Part shown: positions 33,963 to 46,200 of the stretch, in pieces
Position numbering within the stretch: the first letter of the stretch is position 1
Layout: each line of letters opens with the position of its first letter
Assembly: GCA_015231175.1 (NCBI GenBank)
Contig: JADGBZ010000008.1
Location: 1-64,000, forward strand
Direction of reading: 5' to 3'
Length of the DNA: 64,000 nt
Source: Magnetococcales bacterium
Lineage (GTDB): Bacteria > Pseudomonadota > Magnetococcia > Magnetococcales > DC0425bin3
Made by a program: the position numbers and the translations under genes
The notes under the pieces: generated by a model
Database searches by the model: none
Told to the model about the DNA's origin: nothing
Seen by the model: only the letters and a program-made list of their open reading frames with translations

Positions 33963-34006
33963 GCTTGGAAGCTTTGTTGTGTAGGCGACTTTATCGCAGC
34001 AGGTTT

Positions 34007-34081
<75 letters not shown>

Positions 34082-34150
34082 TCATCAACTTTGCGGAACT
34101 GGCCACCTGAGAACATATCACCGCCTTATTATGAGTTGGGAGAAATTGGC

Positions 34151-35341
34151 ATGTCCAAAGCGAAATTCGAGCGAACAAAGCCGCATGTGAACATTGGTAC
34201 CATCGGCCACGTGGACCATGGCAAGACGACGCTGACGGCGGCCATCACCAAGGTCTTGGCGGAGAAGGGATGGGCCGAGTTCATGGCCTACGACAAGATC
34301 GATGCGGCCCCGGAAGAGCGCGAACGTGGCATCACCATCTCGACCGCCCATGTGGAGTACCAGACCGCAAAGCGTCATTATGCCCATGTGGACTGTCCGG
34401 GCCATGCGGACTACATCAAGAATATGATTACCGGCGCCGCCCAGATGGATGGTGCCATCCTTGTGGTCTCCGCCGCTGACGGCCCTATGCCCCAGACGAG
34501 GGAGCATATCCTCCTGGCGCGTCAGGTCGGTGTTCCGGCTCTGGTGGTCTTCATGAATAAGGCTGACCAGGTGGACGACCCGGAGCTTTTGGAACTCGTC
34601 GAACTGGAAGTGCGTGAACTCCTCTCCCTCTATGAGTTTCCGGGTGACGACATTCCCATCGTGGTGGGCTCCGCCCTGAAGGCCATGGAAGGGGATGCGG
34701 GTGAGATGGGTAAGGGCGCCATCGAAAAGTTGATGGATGCCGTGGACAGCTATATTCCCCTGCCGGAACGCCCCCTGGAGGGCGCCTTCCTGATGCCCAT
34801 CGAGGATGTTTTTACCATCTCTGGGCGCGGTACGGTGGTGACGGGACGTGTGGAGCGCGGCATCGTTAAAGTTGGTGAGAGTGTTGAAATCGTTGGTTTT
34901 CAGCCCACGACCTCGACCATCTGCACCGGCGTTGAAATGTTTCGGAAGCTCTTGGATCAGGGACAGGCCGGCGACAATATCGGCGTCCTCCTGCGCGGCA
35001 CCAAGCGCGACGAAGTCGAGCGCGGACAGGTTTTGGCCAAGCCCGGCTCGATCACTCCGCATAAGAAATTCAAGGCAGAGTGCTACATTCTGACCAAGGA
35101 AGAGGGTGGCCGTCACACTCCTTTCTTCTCCAACTATCGCCCGCAGTTTTATTTCCGGACCACGGACGTGACCGGTATCCTGAAGCTGCCCGAGGGTATG
35201 GAAATGGTGATGCCAGGAGACAAAATCTCCCTGGAAGTGGAGTTGATCTCCCCTATCGCCATGGAGCAGGGGTTGCGTTTTGCCATTCGTGAGGGTGGCC
35301 GGACCGTTGGTGCCGGTGTGGTCGCGACGGTTATCGAATAG
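34151..35341 (+). CDS. tuf: elongation factor Tu
   Basis: EF-Tu brings aminoacyl-tRNA to the ribosome as a GTP complex. The start [20 protein letters not shown] is the family N-terminus; the reading frame opens inside tRNA-Thr, which is not coding. The 396-residue protein has GHVDHGKTT (P loop), [29 protein letters not shown] (the usual NKxD) and GSALKAMEG, then domains 2 and 3 ending VVATVIE. It is the only tuf in this window. Confidence 0.97.
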   Translation: MSKAKFERTKPHVNIGTIGHVDHGKTTLTAAITKVLAEKGWAEFMAYDKIDAAPEERERGITISTAHVEYQTAKRHYAHVDCPGHADYIKNMITGAAQMDGAILVVSAADGPMPQTREHILLARQVGVPALVVFMNKADQVDDPELLELVELEVRELLSLYEFPGDDIPIVVGSALKAMEGDAGEMGKGAIEKLMDAVDSYIPLPERPLEGAFLMPIEDVFTISGRGTVVTGRVERGIVKVGESVEIVGFQPTTSTICTGVEMFRKLLDQGQAGDNIGVLLRGTKRDEVERGQVLAKPGSITPHKKFKAECYILTKEEGGRHTPFFSNYRPQFYFRTTDVTGILKLPEGMEMVMPGDKISLEVELISPIAMEQGLRFAIREGGRTVGAGVVATVIE

Positions 35342-35460
35342 AAGTTGGCCTTGATGTCTGGCTTGGCCGGCGGGGTCTTGAACAAGATCCCGCTGGTTTC
35401 GTCTTTGCAACCCCATGCGAGGGTAACGGGGCTGAGAATTCGGTCTCGGAGGATTTTTGT

Positions 35461-35616
35461 ATGCGTGATCTGATCAGCCTCAGTTGCGAAGAGTGCAAGC
35501 GGCGCAACTATACGACGGACAAAAATAAACGTACCAAGCCGGAGAAGTTGGCCCTGCGCAAATACTGTCCGTTCTGTCGCAAACACACCCTTCACAAAGA
35601 AGGGAAGATCAAGTAG
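35461..35616 (+). CDS. rpmG: 50S ribosomal protein L33
   Basis: This 51-residue protein, [20 protein letters not shown] through HKEGKIK, lies between tuf and tRNA-Trp. It is too small for automatic ORF lists. Two CxxC pairs (CEEC and CPFC) make a zinc ribbon, so it is the metal-binding form, unlike the E. coli protein which has lost the Cys. GGAGGATTTTT gives the ribosome site. Confidence 0.93.
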   Translation: MRDLISLSCEECKRRNYTTDKNKRTKPEKLALRKYCPFCRKHTLHKEGKIK

Positions 35617-35663
35617 ACTGTCCGGTTTCATGGGTGTGACAGGGGGGCGGCGGCTGTTAGTGA

Positions 35664-35739
35664 AGGACAGTAGCTCAAGTGGTAGAGCATCGGTCTCCAA
35701 AACCGGCGGTTGGGGGTTCGAGTCCCTCCTGTCCTGCCA
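35664..35739 (+). tRNA. tRNA-Trp (CCA)
   Basis: Acceptor AGGACAG pairs with CTGTCCT, the anticodon CCA lies in TCTCCAAAA, the T arm is GGTTCGAGTCC and CCA is encoded. Its place before secE is the usual one in Pseudomonadota. Confidence 0.95.
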
Positions 35740-35820
35740 CCGCAGCAGCCTGTGTCGCCAGTGCAGGTCGGGATTTTTGATTGTTCACAGCCGGTCCCCT
35801 CAAGGAAAAGTCGGTTCGAC

Positions 35821-36012
35821 ATGATTCAAGTATCCGAGGTCAAGCAGTATCTTTCCGACGTCCGCAACGAGTTGCGAAAAGTGGTTTGGCCCACCCGGAA
35901 GGATACCAGCAATACGACCATCCTTGTTCTCGCCATGGTTTTTCTGGTCTCTCTGTTCCTGTGGTTGATCGATAGCGTTTTGTCGCTCCTGGTGCGTTTG
36001 GTTGTCGGCTGA
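35821..36012 (+). CDS. secE: preprotein translocase subunit SecE
   Basis: The short SecE form of 63 residues starts MIQVSEVKQYLSDVRNELRK, has the conserved amphipathic helix with VVWPTRKDT, and one transmembrane segment (TTILVLAMVFLVSLFLWLI). It clamps SecY in the SecYEG channel. It lacks the two additional membrane helices of E. coli SecE, as in most bacteria. nusG follows after 58 bp. Confidence 0.93.
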   Translation: MIQVSEVKQYLSDVRNELRKVVWPTRKDTSNTTILVLAMVFLVSLFLWLIDSVLSLLVRLVVG

Positions 36013-36070
36013 TGCCGCTTCGGAAGCGTTGATTCAATACAGCCTGAAGAGAAGTCGTCAAGAGTCATCC

Positions 36071-36601
36071 ATGGCCAAGAAGTGGTACGTCATCCATGCC
36101 TACTCCGGGTTTGAAAAGAAGGTCAAACAGGCCCTGGAGGAGCGTATTCGCCTGACCGGTCGGGCGCATATGTTTGACGAAATCCTGGTTCCGTCTGAGG
36201 ACGTTGTCGAGCTGCGCAAAGGGAAGAAGGTCACCTCCGAACGGAAGTTTTTCCCGGGCTATGTCCTGGTCCGCATGGAGTTGAACGATGAAACCTGGCA
36301 CATGGTCAACGAAATCCCGAAAGTGACGGGGTTTTTGGGTGGTGGTGGGCGCCCCCAGCCGTTGGGTGACCGTGAGGTCGACAAGATTTTGCGCCAAGTC
36401 GAAGATGGTATGGAAAAACCCAAGCCGAAGGTGCAATTTTCGGTGGGTGAGAGTGTGCGTGTGGTGGATGGTCCGTTCGTCTCCTTCAATGGGGTTGTCG
36501 AAGAGGTGGATGAAGACAAAACCCGGTTGAAGGTTTCGGTCAGCATATTCGGTCGCGCCACCCCGGTGGAATTGGAATTTGTCCAGGTCGAGAAACTGTA
36601 G
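36071..36601 (+). CDS. nusG: transcription antitermination protein NusG
   Basis: The start MAKKWYVIHAYSGFEKKVKQ is the family N-terminus; 23 codons upstream are open but not supported. The 176-residue protein has the NGN domain (PGYVLVRMELNDETWHMV, TGFLGGGGRP) and a C-terminal KOW domain with VGESVRVVDGPFVSFNGV. It binds RNA polymerase and links it to Rho and the ribosome. rplK follows after 9 bp. Confidence 0.97.
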   Translation: MAKKWYVIHAYSGFEKKVKQALEERIRLTGRAHMFDEILVPSEDVVELRKGKKVTSERKFFPGYVLVRMELNDETWHMVNEIPKVTGFLGGGGRPQPLGDREVDKILRQVEDGMEKPKPKVQFSVGESVRVVDGPFVSFNGVVEEVDEDKTRLKVSVSIFGRATPVELEFVQVEKL

Positions 36602-36610
36602 GGAAAAAAC

Positions 36611-37042
36611 ATGGGAAAGAAAATCACGGCCTACATCAAATTGGAGGTTCCCGCCGGAGCCGCCAAGCCGAGTCCGCCGGTTGGTCCGGCCCTGGGCCAG
36701 CATGGGCTGAACATCATGGAGTTTTGCAAAACCTTCAATGCCAGAACGCAGGGTATGGAGCCGGCTACCCCGATTCCGGTGGTGATCACGGTCTTCCAGG
36801 ATCGCACCTTCACGTTTGAGTTGCGCACGCCGCCTGCCGCCTACTTTCTGAAGAAGGTCGCCGGCGTGGAGAAGGGTTCGGCAACGCCTGGGCGGCCACC
36901 CTTGGCCGGCAAGGTGACTTGGGCGCAGATCGAGGAGATCGCCAAATCCAAAATGCCGGACATGAATGCCAAGGATCTGGAAGGGGCCAAGCGCACCATC
37001 GCCGGTTCTGCCCGTTCCATGGGCCTACAGATTGTCGAGTGA
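36611..37042 (+). CDS. rplK: 50S ribosomal protein L11
   Basis: The 143-residue L11 begins [20 protein letters not shown], has the [18 protein letters not shown] segment that binds the GTPase centre and thiostrepton site, and ends with the RNA-binding helix [15 protein letters not shown]. It forms the stalk base together with L10. It is followed after 11 bp by rplA. Confidence 0.97.
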   Translation: MGKKITAYIKLEVPAGAAKPSPPVGPALGQHGLNIMEFCKTFNARTQGMEPATPIPVVITVFQDRTFTFELRTPPAAYFLKKVAGVEKGSATPGRPPLAGKVTWAQIEEIAKSKMPDMNAKDLEGAKRTIAGSARSMGLQIVE

Positions 37043-37053
37043 GGTAAGAGACC

Positions 37054-37749
37054 ATGGCGCAACGCGGTAAACGGCTCAAAAAAATCTATGAAACTTTGGA
37101 TCGCACCAAGGCCTACCCCCTGGTTGAGGTGGTGGGGATCTTAAAAGAGGGTGCAACAGCCAAGTTTGACGAGACCGTGGAAATTGCCCTTAACCTGGGC
37201 GTGGATCCTCGCCATGCCGACCAGATGATCCGTGGTACGGCCATCCTGCCCAACGGCACCGGCAAGGTGGTGCGTGTCCTTGTCTTCGCCAAAGGAGACA
37301 AGGTGGCCGAGGCGCTGGAAGCTGGGGCGGATTATGCCGGCTCCGATGAACTGGTCGAAAAAATCCAGGGCGGCTGGACGGACTTTGATCGGACGGTTGC
37401 CTGCCCGGATGTCATGGGTGTGGTGGGTCGGCTTGGCAAGGTTCTCGGTCCCCGTGGTTTGATGCCCAACCCCAAATTGGGCACCGTGACCTTCGATGTC
37501 GCCAAGGTGGTGCGCGAGATCAAAGGCGGGCAGGTGGCCTTCCGGGTGGAGAAAGCCGGCATCCTCCACGCAGGAATCGGCAAAGCCTCCTTTGCGGCTG
37601 AACAATTGGCGGACAATATCAAGGTCATGGTTGAGACCATCCAGAAGTTGCGCCCCTCCACCATCAAAGGAACGTTCATCAAAAAAATATCCGTCTCCAC
37701 GACCATGGGTGTGGGCGTCAAGGTTGATCCGCACTCGCTGACGTCGTGA
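37054..37749 (+). CDS. rplA: 50S ribosomal protein L1
   Basis: The 231-residue L1 has the usual N-terminal helix ([17 protein letters not shown]), the [20 protein letters not shown] segment and the RNA-binding [20 protein letters not shown]1 controls exit of deacylated tRNA and often represses the rplKA mRNA. It is separated from rplJ by a 157-bp leader. Confidence 0.97.
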   Translation: MAQRGKRLKKIYETLDRTKAYPLVEVVGILKEGATAKFDETVEIALNLGVDPRHADQMIRGTAILPNGTGKVVRVLVFAKGDKVAEALEAGADYAGSDELVEKIQGGWTDFDRTVACPDVMGVVGRLGKVLGPRGLMPNPKLGTVTFDVAKVVREIKGGQVAFRVEKAGILHAGIGKASFAAEQLADNIKVMVETIQKLRPSTIKGTFIKKISVSTTMGVGVKVDPHSLTS

Positions 37750-37828
37750 GACGATCCGGATTTAGGGTCCAAGACAGCAGGTGAGTCCCTCCGTCGGGTC
37801 TCGTAAATGATCATTCGGCCTGCCGAGA

Positions 37829-37860
37829 CAAAAGGAACCCCGGGCCCCAGGCGCCTTTTG
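37829..37860 (+). promoter_or_regulatory. hairpin in the rplJ leader, possible L10 autoregulatory site
   Basis: CAAAAGG pairs with CCTTTTG around a GC-rich internal region (GGAACCCCGGGCCCCAGG). It lies 47 bp upstream of the rplJ start, where an L10-leader structure bound by L10-(L12)4 is commonly found. The full leader fold was not computed. Confidence 0.35.
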
Positions 37861-37906
37861 CGTTGGACAGATGCAACCCCAGGGGAGCCAAAAGGAGGAG
37901 ACCAAC

Positions 37907-38434
37907 GTGAATCGGGAGGAGAAAAGTCAGGTCATCGACGATGTGCGTGCCACACTGGAACGGTCCAAGGTGGCGGTCGTGGCCCATTATCGCGGCATGA
38001 CCGTCGGCGAGATGACCGAGCTGCGCAAAAAGTTTCGGGAGTCGGGAAGTGAGTTCAGGGTGGTCAAAAATACCCTGGCCAAACGCGCTGCGGAGGGAAC
38101 CCCCTTTGCGGGACTTGCATCCCTGCTGACCGGACCAACCGGTTTGGCCACGTCCATGGATCCCGTGGCACCGGCCAGGGTACTGGACGGGTTTGCCAGT
38201 GGTCATCCCAATTTGCAGATTGTGGGTGGTGTCCTGGACGGAAAACTTGTGGATGCCCAGGGGATTACCGCGCTCGCCAGATTGCCGTCGCGGGAAGTTC
38301 TGCTGGCCCGGATGCTTGGATCGATGAATGCGCCGATCCAGGGTTTCGTCGGGGTTTTGGCTGCCGTGCCGGGGAGTTTTGTCCGTGTCCTGGCCCAGAT
38401 CCAGAAACAAAAGGAAGAACAGCAGGCGGCCTGA
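37907..38434 (+). CDS. rplJ: 50S ribosomal protein L10
   Basis: L10 anchors the L12 dimers to the ribosome. A GTG start at VNREEKSQVIDDV with AAAGGAGGAG upstream gives 175 residues; 12 further codons open upstream are part of the leader. Conserved segments are VAVVAHYRGMTVGEMTELRK, FRVVKNTLAKRAAEGT and the C-terminal L12-binding helix that ends QKEEQQAA. Confidence 0.95.
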   Translation: MNREEKSQVIDDVRATLERSKVAVVAHYRGMTVGEMTELRKKFRESGSEFRVVKNTLAKRAAEGTPFAGLASLLTGPTGLATSMDPVAPARVLDGFASGHPNLQIVGGVLDGKLVDAQGITALARLPSREVLLARMLGSMNAPIQGFVGVLAAVPGSFVRVLAQIQKQKEEQQAA

Positions 38435-38503
38435 GCCGATCCCCTCGGATGGCTCGCAACCTGTCAACAACATGGTGTTTTGAAAAATTTTCAGGAGTTG
38501 AAC

Positions 38504-38890
<387 letters not shown>

Positions 38891-38919
38891 AAAAACCAAG
38901 CGTTTGCTTTGTTCGTAAA

Positions 38920-38958
38920 CCCCGCTTTCGGGAAGATCACTCTCTCCCGAAAGCGGGG
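38920..38958 (+). promoter_or_regulatory. rplL-rpoB intergenic hairpin
   Basis: CCCCGCTTTCGGGA and TCCCGAAAGCGGGG form a perfect 14-bp stem with an 11-base loop. No T run follows, so it is probably a partial terminator or RNA-processing site that sets the ratio of ribosomal protein to RNA polymerase mRNA, as known in E. coli. Confidence 0.6.
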
Positions 38959-39101
38959 TGCCATGCATCGACTCGACGGGTGCGTACCGGGCGGCTGTGG
39001 CGCATGATGGCGCGTGCGGCGTGTTCCGGAGAAGTCAGTTGCTGCCGGTTTCGTGATCGGTGCGAGCTTGGCCAGTTTTCAAAGTCGGCAGAGGAAATCC
39101 G

Positions 39102-42100
39102 ATGTCACTGAGCTTTACCGAAAAACAGCGTTTGCGCAAAAATTTCGGCCGGATTCCAACAATCATTGATATTCCAGACCTGATTGCCATCCAAAAAGAG
39201 TCCTTTGCACGGTTTCTGCAGATGAGCAACATTCCGGACAGCCGGGATGATGCAGGCCTCCATGCGGTTTTTCAGTCGGTTTTTCCCATACATGATTACG
39301 CCGGCGCCGTGACCCTGGAGTATGTCAATTTTTCTCTCGGGGAACCCAAATACGATGAAGACGAGTGCCTTGCCCGCGGCATGACCTTTTCGGCGCCGTT
39401 GAAGGTGATCCTGCGCCTGGTGCTGTGGGAGGAAAATGAGGATACCGGCGCCAAAACGATCAAGGAGATCAAGGAACAGGATGTCTACCTGGGGGAGATC
39501 CCCCTGATGACGGACACCGGGACTTTTATCGTCAATGGCACGGAGCGGGTAATTGTATCGCAGATGCATCGGTCGCCCGGCGTGTTTTTTGATCATGACC
39601 GAGGCAAGACCCATAGCTCGGGCAAGTTGCTCTTTTCGTCCCGGATTATTCCCTACCGTGGCTCGTGGCTGGATTTTGAATTCGACCCCAAGGATCTGCT
39701 CTACGCCCGGATCGACAGACGCCGCAAGATGCCGGTCACGACGTTGTTGCGTGCCCTGGGTATGAATCCCGAGGAGATGCTGGCGCGGTTCTATGACACG
39801 GAACCCTTCCGGAAAAAGGGCGTTTTATGGGAGAAACGGCTCAATCCCGACCAGTTGCTGGGCAGCCGCCTCAACTACGCCATCGTGCATCCCCAAACCG
39901 GAGAGGAGATCATCCGGGCCAAACGCAAAATCTCTGCCCGGTCCATCAAAAGACTCCAATCCGAGGGGCTGGACTGGATCCAGGTTCCTGCCGAAGATCT
40001 GGTCGGGCGTTTTCTCGCCCATAATATGCAAAATAATGCCGGTGAGTTGATCGCCGAGGCTGGGGCCGAAATCACGGAGGCGATGCTCAGCGTTTTTGAA
40101 GATAATGGTATTGAGGAGATCGTTACCCTCTTCATCGATTATGTCAACGTGGGCCCCTACCTGCGCAACACACTGGACCTTGACAAGAATTTGAGCCAGG
40201 ACGAGGCCCTGATCGATATCTATCGCATGATGCGGCCTGGGGAGCCCCCCACCATCGAAGCGGCCAAAAACCTGTTCACCAATCTTTTCTTCAAGGCTGA
40301 CCGCTACGATCTCTCCACGGTGGGCCGCCTTAAGATGAACAAACGCCTCAGCCTGGAGTGCGACCTGAATATACGCATCCTGCGTAAGGAAGATATCCTC
40401 GGCGTGGTGGATATCCTTTTGAAGTTGAAGGATGGTCACGGCAAGGTGGACGATATCGACCACCTCGGAAACCGGCGGGTGCGTTCGGTGGGAGAACTCC
40501 TGGAGAACCAGGTGCGCATCGGGTTGGTGCGGATGGAGCGGGCTATTCGTGAGCGACTCTCGTCCACAGAGCCGGAAAATTTGATGCCGCATGACGTGCT
40601 GAATTCCAAGCCGTTTTCGGCGGTGATACGCGAATTTTTTGGGTCCAGTCAGCTTTCCCAGTTCATGGATCAGACCAATCCGTTGTCTGAGATCACCCAC
40701 AAACGTCGACTGTCGGCTCTGGGACCGGGTGGTATGACCAGGGAACGGGCCGGTTTTGAAGTGCGCGACGTTCACCCGACCCACTATGGCCGTATCTGCC
40801 CGATCGAGACGCCGGAAGGACCGAACATCGGCCTGATCAACAGCCTCTCGACCTTCGCCCGAATCAATGCCTTCGGCTTCATTGAGAGCCCTTATCGGCG
40901 GGTCGCGGATGGCCGGGTCTCGGACGATGTCGACTACCTCTCGGCCATCGAGGAGGAAAATTTTGTCATCGCCCAGGCCAATGCGATCCTCGATCACGAA
41001 AAACGGTTCGTCAGCGATGTTGTCCAGTGTCGGCACAAGCTGGAGTTTACCATCGCCACCCCAGACCGCATCCAGTATATGGACGTCTCCCCCAAACAGA
41101 TCGTTTCGGTGGCGGCGGCGCTGATTCCCTTCCTGGAAAACGATGACGCCAACCGCGCTCTGATGGGCTCCAACATGCAACGTCAGGCGGTGCCGTTGAT
41201 CAAGACCGACGCGCCGCTGGTAGGCACTGGCATGGAACCTGTCGTGGCACGGGATTCAGGCGTGACCATCGTCAGCCGTCGAAATGGGGTGGTGGAAGAG
41301 GTGGATGCCTCCCGCATCGTTATCAAGGCCGACGAAGAGCCTGGTTCCAGCGAACCGGGCGTCGATATCTACAATCTGACCAAATTTGCCCGCTCCAACC
41401 AGAATACCTGTATCAACCAGGTGCCTTTGGTCAGGGCGGGTGACCGTGTCCGCAAGGGTGACATCGTTGCCGACGGACCCAGCACCCAGTGGGGAGAGCT
41501 GGCCCTGGGACGGAACGTTCTGGTCGCCTTCATGCCGTGGAATGGCTATAACTTTGAAGACTCCATCCTGATCTCGGAACGACTGGTCCAGGATGATGTA
41601 TTCACCTCGATCCATATCGATGAATTTGAAGTCATGGCCCGTGATACCAAGTTGGGGCCGGAAGAGATCACACGGGATATGCCCAATGTGGGCGAAGAGG
41701 CCCTGAGCAACCTGGATGAGTCCGGGATCATCTATGTCGGCGCCGATGTCAACGCCGGGGATATCCTGGTTGGCAAGGTGACCCCCAAAGGGGAAACGCA
41801 GCTCACCCCGGAAGAGAAGCTTCTGCGCGCCATCTTCGGCGAAAAGGCCTCTGATGTGCGAGATACCTCCCTGCGACTGCCACCGGGTATCTCCGGCACC
41901 GTGGTTAATGTGCGGGTCTTCTCCCGGCGTGGCCTGGAGAAGGATGACCGGGCCAAACAGATCGACGAAGAAGAGATCGCCGCCTTGCGCAAGGATATGG
42001 TCGCCGAACGTCGTATCATCGAAAATGATGCGGATGATCGTATCCGGCGCCTCATGCTCCACAAAGCAGTCCGCTCCGCACCCCGCTTGCAATCCGGTCA

Positions 42101-43190
42101 TACGATCGAGGAGCATTGGCTGCGGAACGCCAGCAACCGGGATCTCCAGGATGTGCTCCTTGACGATGACGTGGTCACCCAGCAAATCGAGGGAATTCGT
42201 GCCCAGGTGCTGAAGGCGGGGCAACGTTTGCAAAAACGCTTTGAGAGCAAGGTGGAGAAGTTGGAACGAGGGGATGATCTCCCCCCGGGCGTTCTGAAGA
42301 TGGTCAAGGTGTACATCGCCGTCAAACGTAAGTTGCAGCCCGGCGATAAAATGGCCGGACGTCATGGCAACAAGGGCGTCATTTCCAAAATCAATCCCGT
42401 GGAGGATATGCCCTATCTTGAGGATGGCCAGCCGGTCGATATCGTGTTGAACCCGCTGGGTGTGCCCTCGCGCATGAATGTGGGACAGATATTGGAGACC
42501 CATCTGGGCTGGGCCGCCAAAGGCCTGGGAAAGAAAATTGGCAAGCTTCTGGAAAAATGCCGCCAGGGAGAGTCTGTCGAAAATTTGCGCAACTACTTGC
42601 TGACCATCTACAACCATGAAGATCAAGCCACTCCCTTGAACGAGTTGACCGATGCGGAAATTCTGAATCTGTCCGACAACCTCAAGGAGGGCGTCCCGGC
42701 AGCGACCCCCGTGTTTGACGGCGCCCGCGAAGAGGAGATCGTCAGTTGGCTAGAACAGGCGGGTTTGCCCCCCTCCGGCCAGGTGCGCCTCGTGGATGGA
42801 CGGACGGGAGATTATTTCGACAGGCCGGTGACTGTCGGCTACATCTACATCCTCAAACTCCACCACCTGGTCGACGACAAGATCCACGCCCGATCCATTG
42901 GACCCTACTCCCTGGTGACCCAGCAACCTCTGGGGGGCAAGGCCCAATTCGGTGGACAGAGGTTTGGCGAGATGGAAGTCTGGGCCCTGGAGGCTTATGG
43001 CGCCTCCTACACCCTGCAGGAAATGTTGACGGTCAAGTCCGATGACGTGGCTGGACGCACCAAGATATACGAGTCCATCGTCAAGGGTGATGATACGTTT
43101 GAGGCGGGAATTCCTGAATCCTTCAACGTCCTGGTCAAGGAGTTGCAGTCTCTTGCCCTGGATGTTTCACTGGTAAGGACCCCGGAATGA
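39102..43190 (+). CDS. rpoB: DNA-directed RNA polymerase subunit beta
   Basis: The 1362-residue beta subunit starts [20 protein letters not shown] after GAGGAAATCC. Recognisable are the rifampicin region ([40 protein letters not shown]), [35 protein letters not shown], the catalytic-site [15 protein letters not shown] and [20 protein letters not shown]. Wild-type residues occupy the rifampicin pocket as far as can be seen. Length is near that of E. coli (1342), so lineage inserts are limited. Confidence 0.97.
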   Translation: MSLSFTEKQRLRKNFGRIPTIIDIPDLIAIQKESFARFLQMSNIPDSRDDAGLHAVFQSVFPIHDYAGAVTLEYVNFSLGEPKYDEDECLARGMTFSAPLKVILRLVLWEENEDTGAKTIKEIKEQDVYLGEIPLMTDTGTFIVNGTERVIVSQMHRSPGVFFDHDRGKTHSSGKLLFSSRIIPYRGSWLDFEFDPKDLLYARIDRRRKMPVTTLLRALGMNPEEMLARFYDTEPFRKKGVLWEKRLNPDQLLGSRLNYAIVHPQTGEEIIRAKRKISARSIKRLQSEGLDWIQVPAEDLVGRFLAHNMQNNAGELIAEAGAEITEAMLSVFEDNGIEEIVTLFIDYVNVGPYLRNTLDLDKNLSQDEALIDIYRMMRPGEPPTIEAAKNLFTNLFFKADRYDLSTVGRLKMNKRLSLECDLNIRILRKEDILGVVDILLKLKDGHGKVDDIDHLGNRRVRSVGELLENQVRIGLVRMERAIRERLSSTEPENLMPHDVLNSKPFSAVIREFFGSSQLSQFMDQTNPLSEITHKRRLSALGPGGMTRERAGFEVRDVHPTHYGRICPIETPEGPNIGLINSLSTFARINAFGFIESPYRRVADGRVSDDVDYLSAIEEENFVIAQANAILDHEKRFVSDVVQCRHKLEFTIATPDRIQYMDVSPKQIVSVAAALIPFLENDDANRALMGSNMQRQAVPLIKTDAPLVGTGMEPVVARDSGVTIVSRRNGVVEEVDASRIVIKADEEPGSSEPGVDIYNLTKFARSNQNTCINQVPLVRAGDRVRKGDIVADGPSTQWGELALGRNVLVAFMPWNGYNFEDSILISERLVQDDVFTSIHIDEFEVMARDTKLGPEEITRDMPNVGEEALSNLDESGIIYVGADVNAGDILVGKVTPKGETQLTPEEKLLRAIFGEKASDVRDTSLRLPPGISGTVVNVRVFSRRGLEKDDRAKQIDEEEIAALRKDMVAERRIIENDADDRIRRLMLHKAVRSAPRLQSGHTIEEHWLRNASNRDLQDVLLDDDVVTQQIEGIRAQVLKAGQRLQKRFESKVEKLERGDDLPPGVLKMVKVYIAVKRKLQPGDKMAGRHGNKGVISKINPVEDMPYLEDGQPVDIVLNPLGVPSRMNVGQILETHLGWAAKGLGKKIGKLLEKCRQGESVENLRNYLLTIYNHEDQATPLNELTDAEILNLSDNLKEGVPAATPVFDGAREEEIVSWLEQAGLPPSGQVRLVDGRTGDYFDRPVTVGYIYILKLHHLVDDKIHARSIGPYSLVTQQPLGGKAQFGGQRFGEMEVWALEAYGASYTLQEMLTVKSDDVAGRTKIYESIVKGDDTFEAGIPESFNVLVKELQSLALDVSLVRTPE

Positions 43191-43198
43191 CCATCGTT

Positions 43199-43232
43199 CT
43201 CCCCCTTGGCCACGGCGTGGCCGTGGGGGGAG
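43199..43232 (+). promoter_or_regulatory. rpoB-rpoC intergenic hairpin
   Basis: CTCCCCC, then GGCCAC, pairs with GTGGCC and GGGGGAG around a 3-base loop, with one internal mismatch pair. It lies 9 bp after rpoB. With no T run, an RNA-stability or translational role is more likely than termination. Confidence 0.4.
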
Positions 43233-43266
43233 GGGTGGATCCGCGCAGATCGACCGGAGGCGTCAA

Positions 43267-46200
43267 TTGAATCAAAATCTGTTCAAACTTTTTTCCCGGC
43301 CAGTGTTGGGTCAGAGTTTTGATGGGATCAAAATATCCATCGCGTCGCCAGAGAAGATCCGCTCCTGGTCGTTTGGGGAGGTCAAGAAACCCGAGACCAT
43401 CAACTACCGGACCTTCAAACCGGAACGGGATGGGCTTTTTTGTGCTAAAATATTTGGTCCGGTCAAGGATTATGAGTGCCTCTGCGGCAAGTACAAACGC
43501 CTGAAACATCGGGGCGTGGTGTGCGAAAAGTGTGGCGTCGAGGTCATTCAGTCCAAGGTTCGCCGCGAGCGCATGGGGCATATCGAACTGGCGTCGCCCG
43601 TGGCCCACATCTGGTTCCTGAAATCCCTGCCCAGTCGTATCGGCCTGCTCCTGGATATGACCCTCAAGGATTTGGAGCGGGTTCTCTATTTTGAAAATTT
43701 TGTCGTCCTCGAACCCGGCATGACCCCCTTGAAAAAAGGTGACCTGCTCACAGAGGATCGATTCGGTCAGATGCAGGATGAGTATGGCGACGAGTTTACA
43801 GCTGGGATTGGCGCCGAAGCCATTCGGGAGATGCTCTCCCGGTTGAATGTCGAAGAGGATATCATCCGGTTGCGGGATGAACTGGCGGCGACCAATTCGG
43901 AAGCGCGGCGGAAAAAAATTGTCAAGCGCCTGCACACCCTGGAGGCGTTCCAGGAGTCTGGGAACCGTCCGGAGTGGATGATCCTGGAGACCATTCCGGT
44001 GATACCGCCAGAGTTGCGACCCCTGGTGCCCCTGGATGGCGGTCGTTTTGCGACCTCCGATTTGAATGATCTCTACCGGCGGGTGATCAATCGCAACAAT
44101 CGGCTCAAACGACTGTTCGAGTTGAAGGCTCCCGATATCATTATTCGCAATGAAAAGCGGATGTTGCAGGAGTCCGTGGATGCCTTGTTCGACAATGGCC
44201 GGCGGGGGCGGGTCATCACTGGAACCAACAAGCGACCGCTCAAATCCCTTTCGGAGATGTTGAAAGGAAAACAAGGTCGCTTCCGCCTGAATCTGCTTGG
44301 CAAGCGGGTGGACTATTCGGGGCGGTCGGTGATCGTGGTGGGGCCGGATCTCAAGCTGCATGAGTGCGGCCTGCCGAAAAAAATGGCGTTGGAGTTGTTC
44401 AAGCCCTTCATCTACAACCGGCTGGAAGAGCGCGGGTTGGCCACCACCATCAAGGCGGCCAAGCGCATGGTGGAGAAAGAAAAGAGCGAGGTGTGGGATA
44501 TTCTCGAAGAGGTGATCCGCGAACACCCCGTCATGCTCAACCGGGCGCCGACGCTGCACCGGCTCGGCATCCAGGCGTTTGAGCCGAAATTGATCGAGGG
44601 GAAGGCCATTCAGCTGCATCCTCTGGTGTGTACGGCTTTCAATGCCGACTTTGACGGGGACCAGATGGCCGTGCATGTTCCGCTCTCCATCGAGGCTCAG
44701 ATCGAAGCGCGCGTCCTGATGATGTCGACGAACAACATTCTCTCGCCCGCTAACGGTAAACCAATCATCGTGCCGACCCAGGATATCATTCTGGGCTTGT
44801 ATTACATGACCTCGGAACGGTTGAACGTGTTGGGAGAGGGGATGATCTTCTCCTCACCCCTGGAGGTTCGCCAGGCCTACGACTCTGGTGCGGTCGGCCT
44901 GCACGCCTCCATCACCTGCCGGTTTCGGGGGACGCGGCAGAAGGCCACGGTGGGCCGCATTTTGTTGACGGAAATTTTCCCTGAACAGATTCCTTTCGAT
45001 CTGATCAATCGGCTTATGACCAAAAAAGAGGTCGCCAAACTGATTGATGTGGTCTACCGCAACTGTGGCACCAAAGAGACGGTCATCTTTGCTGACCGTC
45101 TGATGACCGTGGGTTTCAGTTTTGCTGCCCGGGCCGGCATCTCGTTCGGCAAGGATGACATGGTGATTCCCAAAAGCAAGCGGGCTTTGGTGGAGGACTC
45201 TCAGGAGAAGGTCAAGGAGATCGAGCGCCAGTACATCGAAGGCTTGATCACCGAAGGTGAAAAATACAACAAGGTGATCGATATCTGGTCCCACTGCACG
45301 GAGCGGGTTGCCGACGAAATGATGAAGGGGATTTCGTCGGAGAGCATGGAGGAGGGGCGCGAGCAGTTGTCGTTCAACTCCATTTTCATGATGGCGAACT
45401 CCGGGGCCAGAGGTTCGGCGGCCCAAATCCGGCAGTTGGCCGGGATGCGCGGTTTGATGGCCAAACCATCCGGCGAAATCATTGAAGCCCCCATCACGGC
45501 GAACTTTCGCGAAGGGTTGACGATGCTGCAGTACTTCATCTCGACCCATGGCGCACGCAAAGGTCTTGCCGACACGGCCCTCAAGACGGCCAACTCTGGG
45601 TACTTGACGCGGCGGTTGGTGGATGTGGCCCAGGATTGCATCGTGCGGGAAGAAGATTGTGGTACCTCGGAGGGGTTGACGGCCACGGCCCTCCTGGAAG
45701 GGAACGATGTGGTGGAGTCCCTGGCGGATCGTGTGTTGGGACGCACCCCGCTGGAAGATGTGGTGGATCCGATTACGGACGAAAAGCTGGCTGAGTGCGG
45801 CAGAATCCTTGACGAGGACGATGTGGAGCGGATCGAAAACTCCAACGTGGAGAGCATCAAGATTCGTTCGCCCCTGACCTGCGCAACGGAACGGGGCGTT
45901 TGCGTCAAGTGCTACGGACGCGATCTAGCGCGGGGTACCAAGGTCACCATCGGTGAGGCCGTCGGTGTCATCGCGGCGCAGAGCATCGGTGAACCGGGAA
46001 CCCAATTGACCATGCGTACCTTCCACATTGGTGGTACGGCTTCACGGAAGGTGGAGCAATCCTCTCTGGATTCGCTGCATGGCGGCGTGGCCCGTTTTCA
46101 CAATCTCACAACGGTGCAGGACCGAAATGGACGGTATGTGGTGCTCTCCCGCAATGGCGAGGTCTCCATCCATGAGGTACGCTCCGTGGATGGTGTCGAA

